A stretch of DNA of 64,000 nt, taken from positions 21,637-85,636 of the forward strand of contig CAZAKZ010000007.1 in NCBI GenBank assembly GCA_964485695.1. The letters run 5' to 3'. The stretch is from CAZAKZ01 sp964485695 (lineage in GTDB: Bacteria; Planctomycetota; JAFGQW01). Positions 63,141-64,000 of the stretch are shown piece after piece (positions within the stretch are counted from its first letter, which is position 1; every line of letters begins with the position of its first letter). A model generated the notes under the pieces. That model was not told where the DNA came from, did not search any database, and worked only from the letters and a program-made list of their open reading frames with translations. The position numbers and the translations under genes are program-made.

Positions 63141-63557
63141 TCACTCCAGCTGGCTTTCCTGCAACTGGACGAACCGCAGCCTGAGCATGGACTCCACCTT
63201 CATGACGATGTCCTGGATGGTGAAGGGCTTTCGCAAGAAACCGCTGCGGAGGTTCACGACCATCTCCCTCATCAGACGAGAGGCCACGTCGTCCTCGTCC
63301 AGGGAACCCGAGATGAAGAGCACCGGGATCCGAGCGTCGAGTTTGCGGACAGCCTCGGAGAGCTTGACCCCGTCAATGCCCGGCATCTTGATGTCGGTGA
63401 TGAGGAGATCCGGGGGGTCTTTCTTCAAGGAATCCAGGGCGTCCAGACCGTTGGAGCATAACGTGACCGTGTGGTTGCATCGTTTGAACAGGCTTTCGAG
63501 AAGGCCGGCAATGGGTCCGCTGTCTTCTGCCACGAGAATTCTATACGTTTGGGCCAT
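63141..63557 (-). CDS. Stand-alone response regulator receiver
   Basis: 138 residues, one CheY-like domain: acidic pocket AEDSG, phospho-acceptor Asp in LLITDIKMPGIDG near 55, Ser in FISGS and Lys in LRKPF near 110. No output domain; a short helical tail. No kinase is in the window. With pilus genes in the region a PilG/PilH-like role is possible but not shown. Convergent with serS, 20 bases apart. Confidence 0.88.
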   Translation of the reverse strand: MAQTYRILVAEDSGPIAGLLESLFKRCNHTVTLCSNGLDALDSLKKDPPDLLITDIKMPGIDGVKLSEAVRKLDARIPVLFISGSLDEDDVASRLMREMVVNLRSGFLRKPFTIQDIVMKVESMLRLRFVQLQESQLE

Positions 63558-63945
63558 GATTTTTATCCCGCATCACTCAATGTAGTGGGAATGGAATCGG
63601 GTGGGGGACGAGGTTAGCCGTCAGCCCTGAAACTCTCGAAAGTGAACATCCGTCGGCTCCGGTGTCCACCCTGCTGCCACGAGCCTGAAGTTCCGACCGG
63701 GGAGATCACTCACTTCAGGAGGTCCCGATTTTCCGTCTGGTAAAATCCTTTACTCTCCCTGATATCGACCCGATTTGCCCCCATGGCTGAGAGAAATCCT
63801 TTCTTTTTGTAAATTTTATACAATTGGTATAATTACCCGATTCCTTGCCTCTGGAATAGCGATTAAGACCAAATTACAGCCGTGAAATCGGCCCTGCGAT
63901 GGCGGCGGGCGGGGTGCCAGTGAAAGACTTTCATGACATGAAAAC
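63558..63945. other. Intergenic region between receiver gene and tRNA-Cys
   Basis: 388 bases. An A/T-rich stretch (63800-63835) contains TATAAT at 63828-63833 on the plus strand and TATAAA on the minus strand, so promoters in both directions are possible. Nothing else is recognised. Confidence 0.4.
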
Positions 63946-64000
63946 TGGAGGCGGCACCCGGATTCGAACCGGGGATGGAGGATTTGCAATCCTCTGCCTT
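63946..64000 (-). tRNA. tRNA-Cys (anticodon GCA), partial at window edge
   Basis: On the minus strand the 3' part is visible: anticodon arm with loop ATTGCAA (GCA), T arm with TTCGAAT, acceptor 3' strand and encoded CCA at 63946-63948. The 5' half lies beyond the window. Confidence 0.9.

Overview
The window is one continuous stretch of a GC-rich (about 60 %) Gram-negative-type bacterial chromosome. Almost all of it is core or conserved accessory genes, with no phage, insertion-sequence transposase or CRISPR array. Secretin, prepilins, lipoproteins with lipoboxes and an OmpA-type protein indicate an outer membrane. The lineage is not clear from sequence alone. The Bacillus-type large SRP RNA, the shortened MnmE-like GTPase, the PilO protein with a PilP-like tail and the secreted kelch protein would fit Planctomycetota or a neighbouring uncultured lineage, but this is only an inference.

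Layout. 1-3805: end of prkA, then yeaH/yhbH and spoVR (a stress kinase module). 3824-6159 (minus strand): a serine-palmitoyltransferase-like enzyme translationally coupled to a YghO/BcerS-like GNAT acyltransferase, a candidate bacterial ceramide module. 6609-8162: secreted kelch protein. 8476-15739: four glycosyltransferase genes, one a GT2-GT4 fusion and one with a long coiled-coil tail. 15873-20216: tRNA-Arg(ACG), tadA, two tRNA-Ser genes, SRP RNA, dnaX, ybaB and recR. 20354-24152: rpoN, truA, hpf and an HPr-like gene. 24475-29621: pilM, pilN, pilO(P) and pilQ. 29912-35493: DUF2344 protein, RNase E/G, L21, L27 and ObgE. 35650-39876: PilT/PilU-like ATPase, GspC-like PDZ protein, CoaX and a degenerate MnmE. 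40275-46893: large lipoprotein, prepilin peptidase, OmpA-type lipoprotein and an EF-G paralogue. 47224-54279: pilT, pilB, pilC, a TPR protein and two tandem prepilins. 54530-59586: a second glycosyltransferase operon. 59594-64000: TatD, HEAT-repeat protein, serS, a lone receiver domain and the 3' part of a tRNA-Cys.

How it works together. The type IV pilus machine is nearly complete but split into islands between housekeeping operons: alignment complex and secretin, two retraction-type ATPases, the assembly ATPase, the platform protein, the prepilin peptidase and two pilins. The second glycosyltransferase operon follows the pilins, so pilin or surface glycosylation is a reasonable but untested link. 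The RNA block groups an unmodified tRNA with the enzyme that edits it, and the SRP RNA with dnaX-ybaB-recR.

Non-coding structure is the least ordinary part. Two 161-162 bp palindromic elements (8286-8447 and, inverted, 34129-34289) share a core but have different outer arms that remain self-complementary within each copy. A core-less version of the same arms forms the terminator after pilQ (29650-29694). A second palindrome family (34414-34445, 44580-44603), a 162-bp near-perfect hairpin after the RNase gene (33137-33298) and a roughly 510-nt structured leader before hpf add to this.
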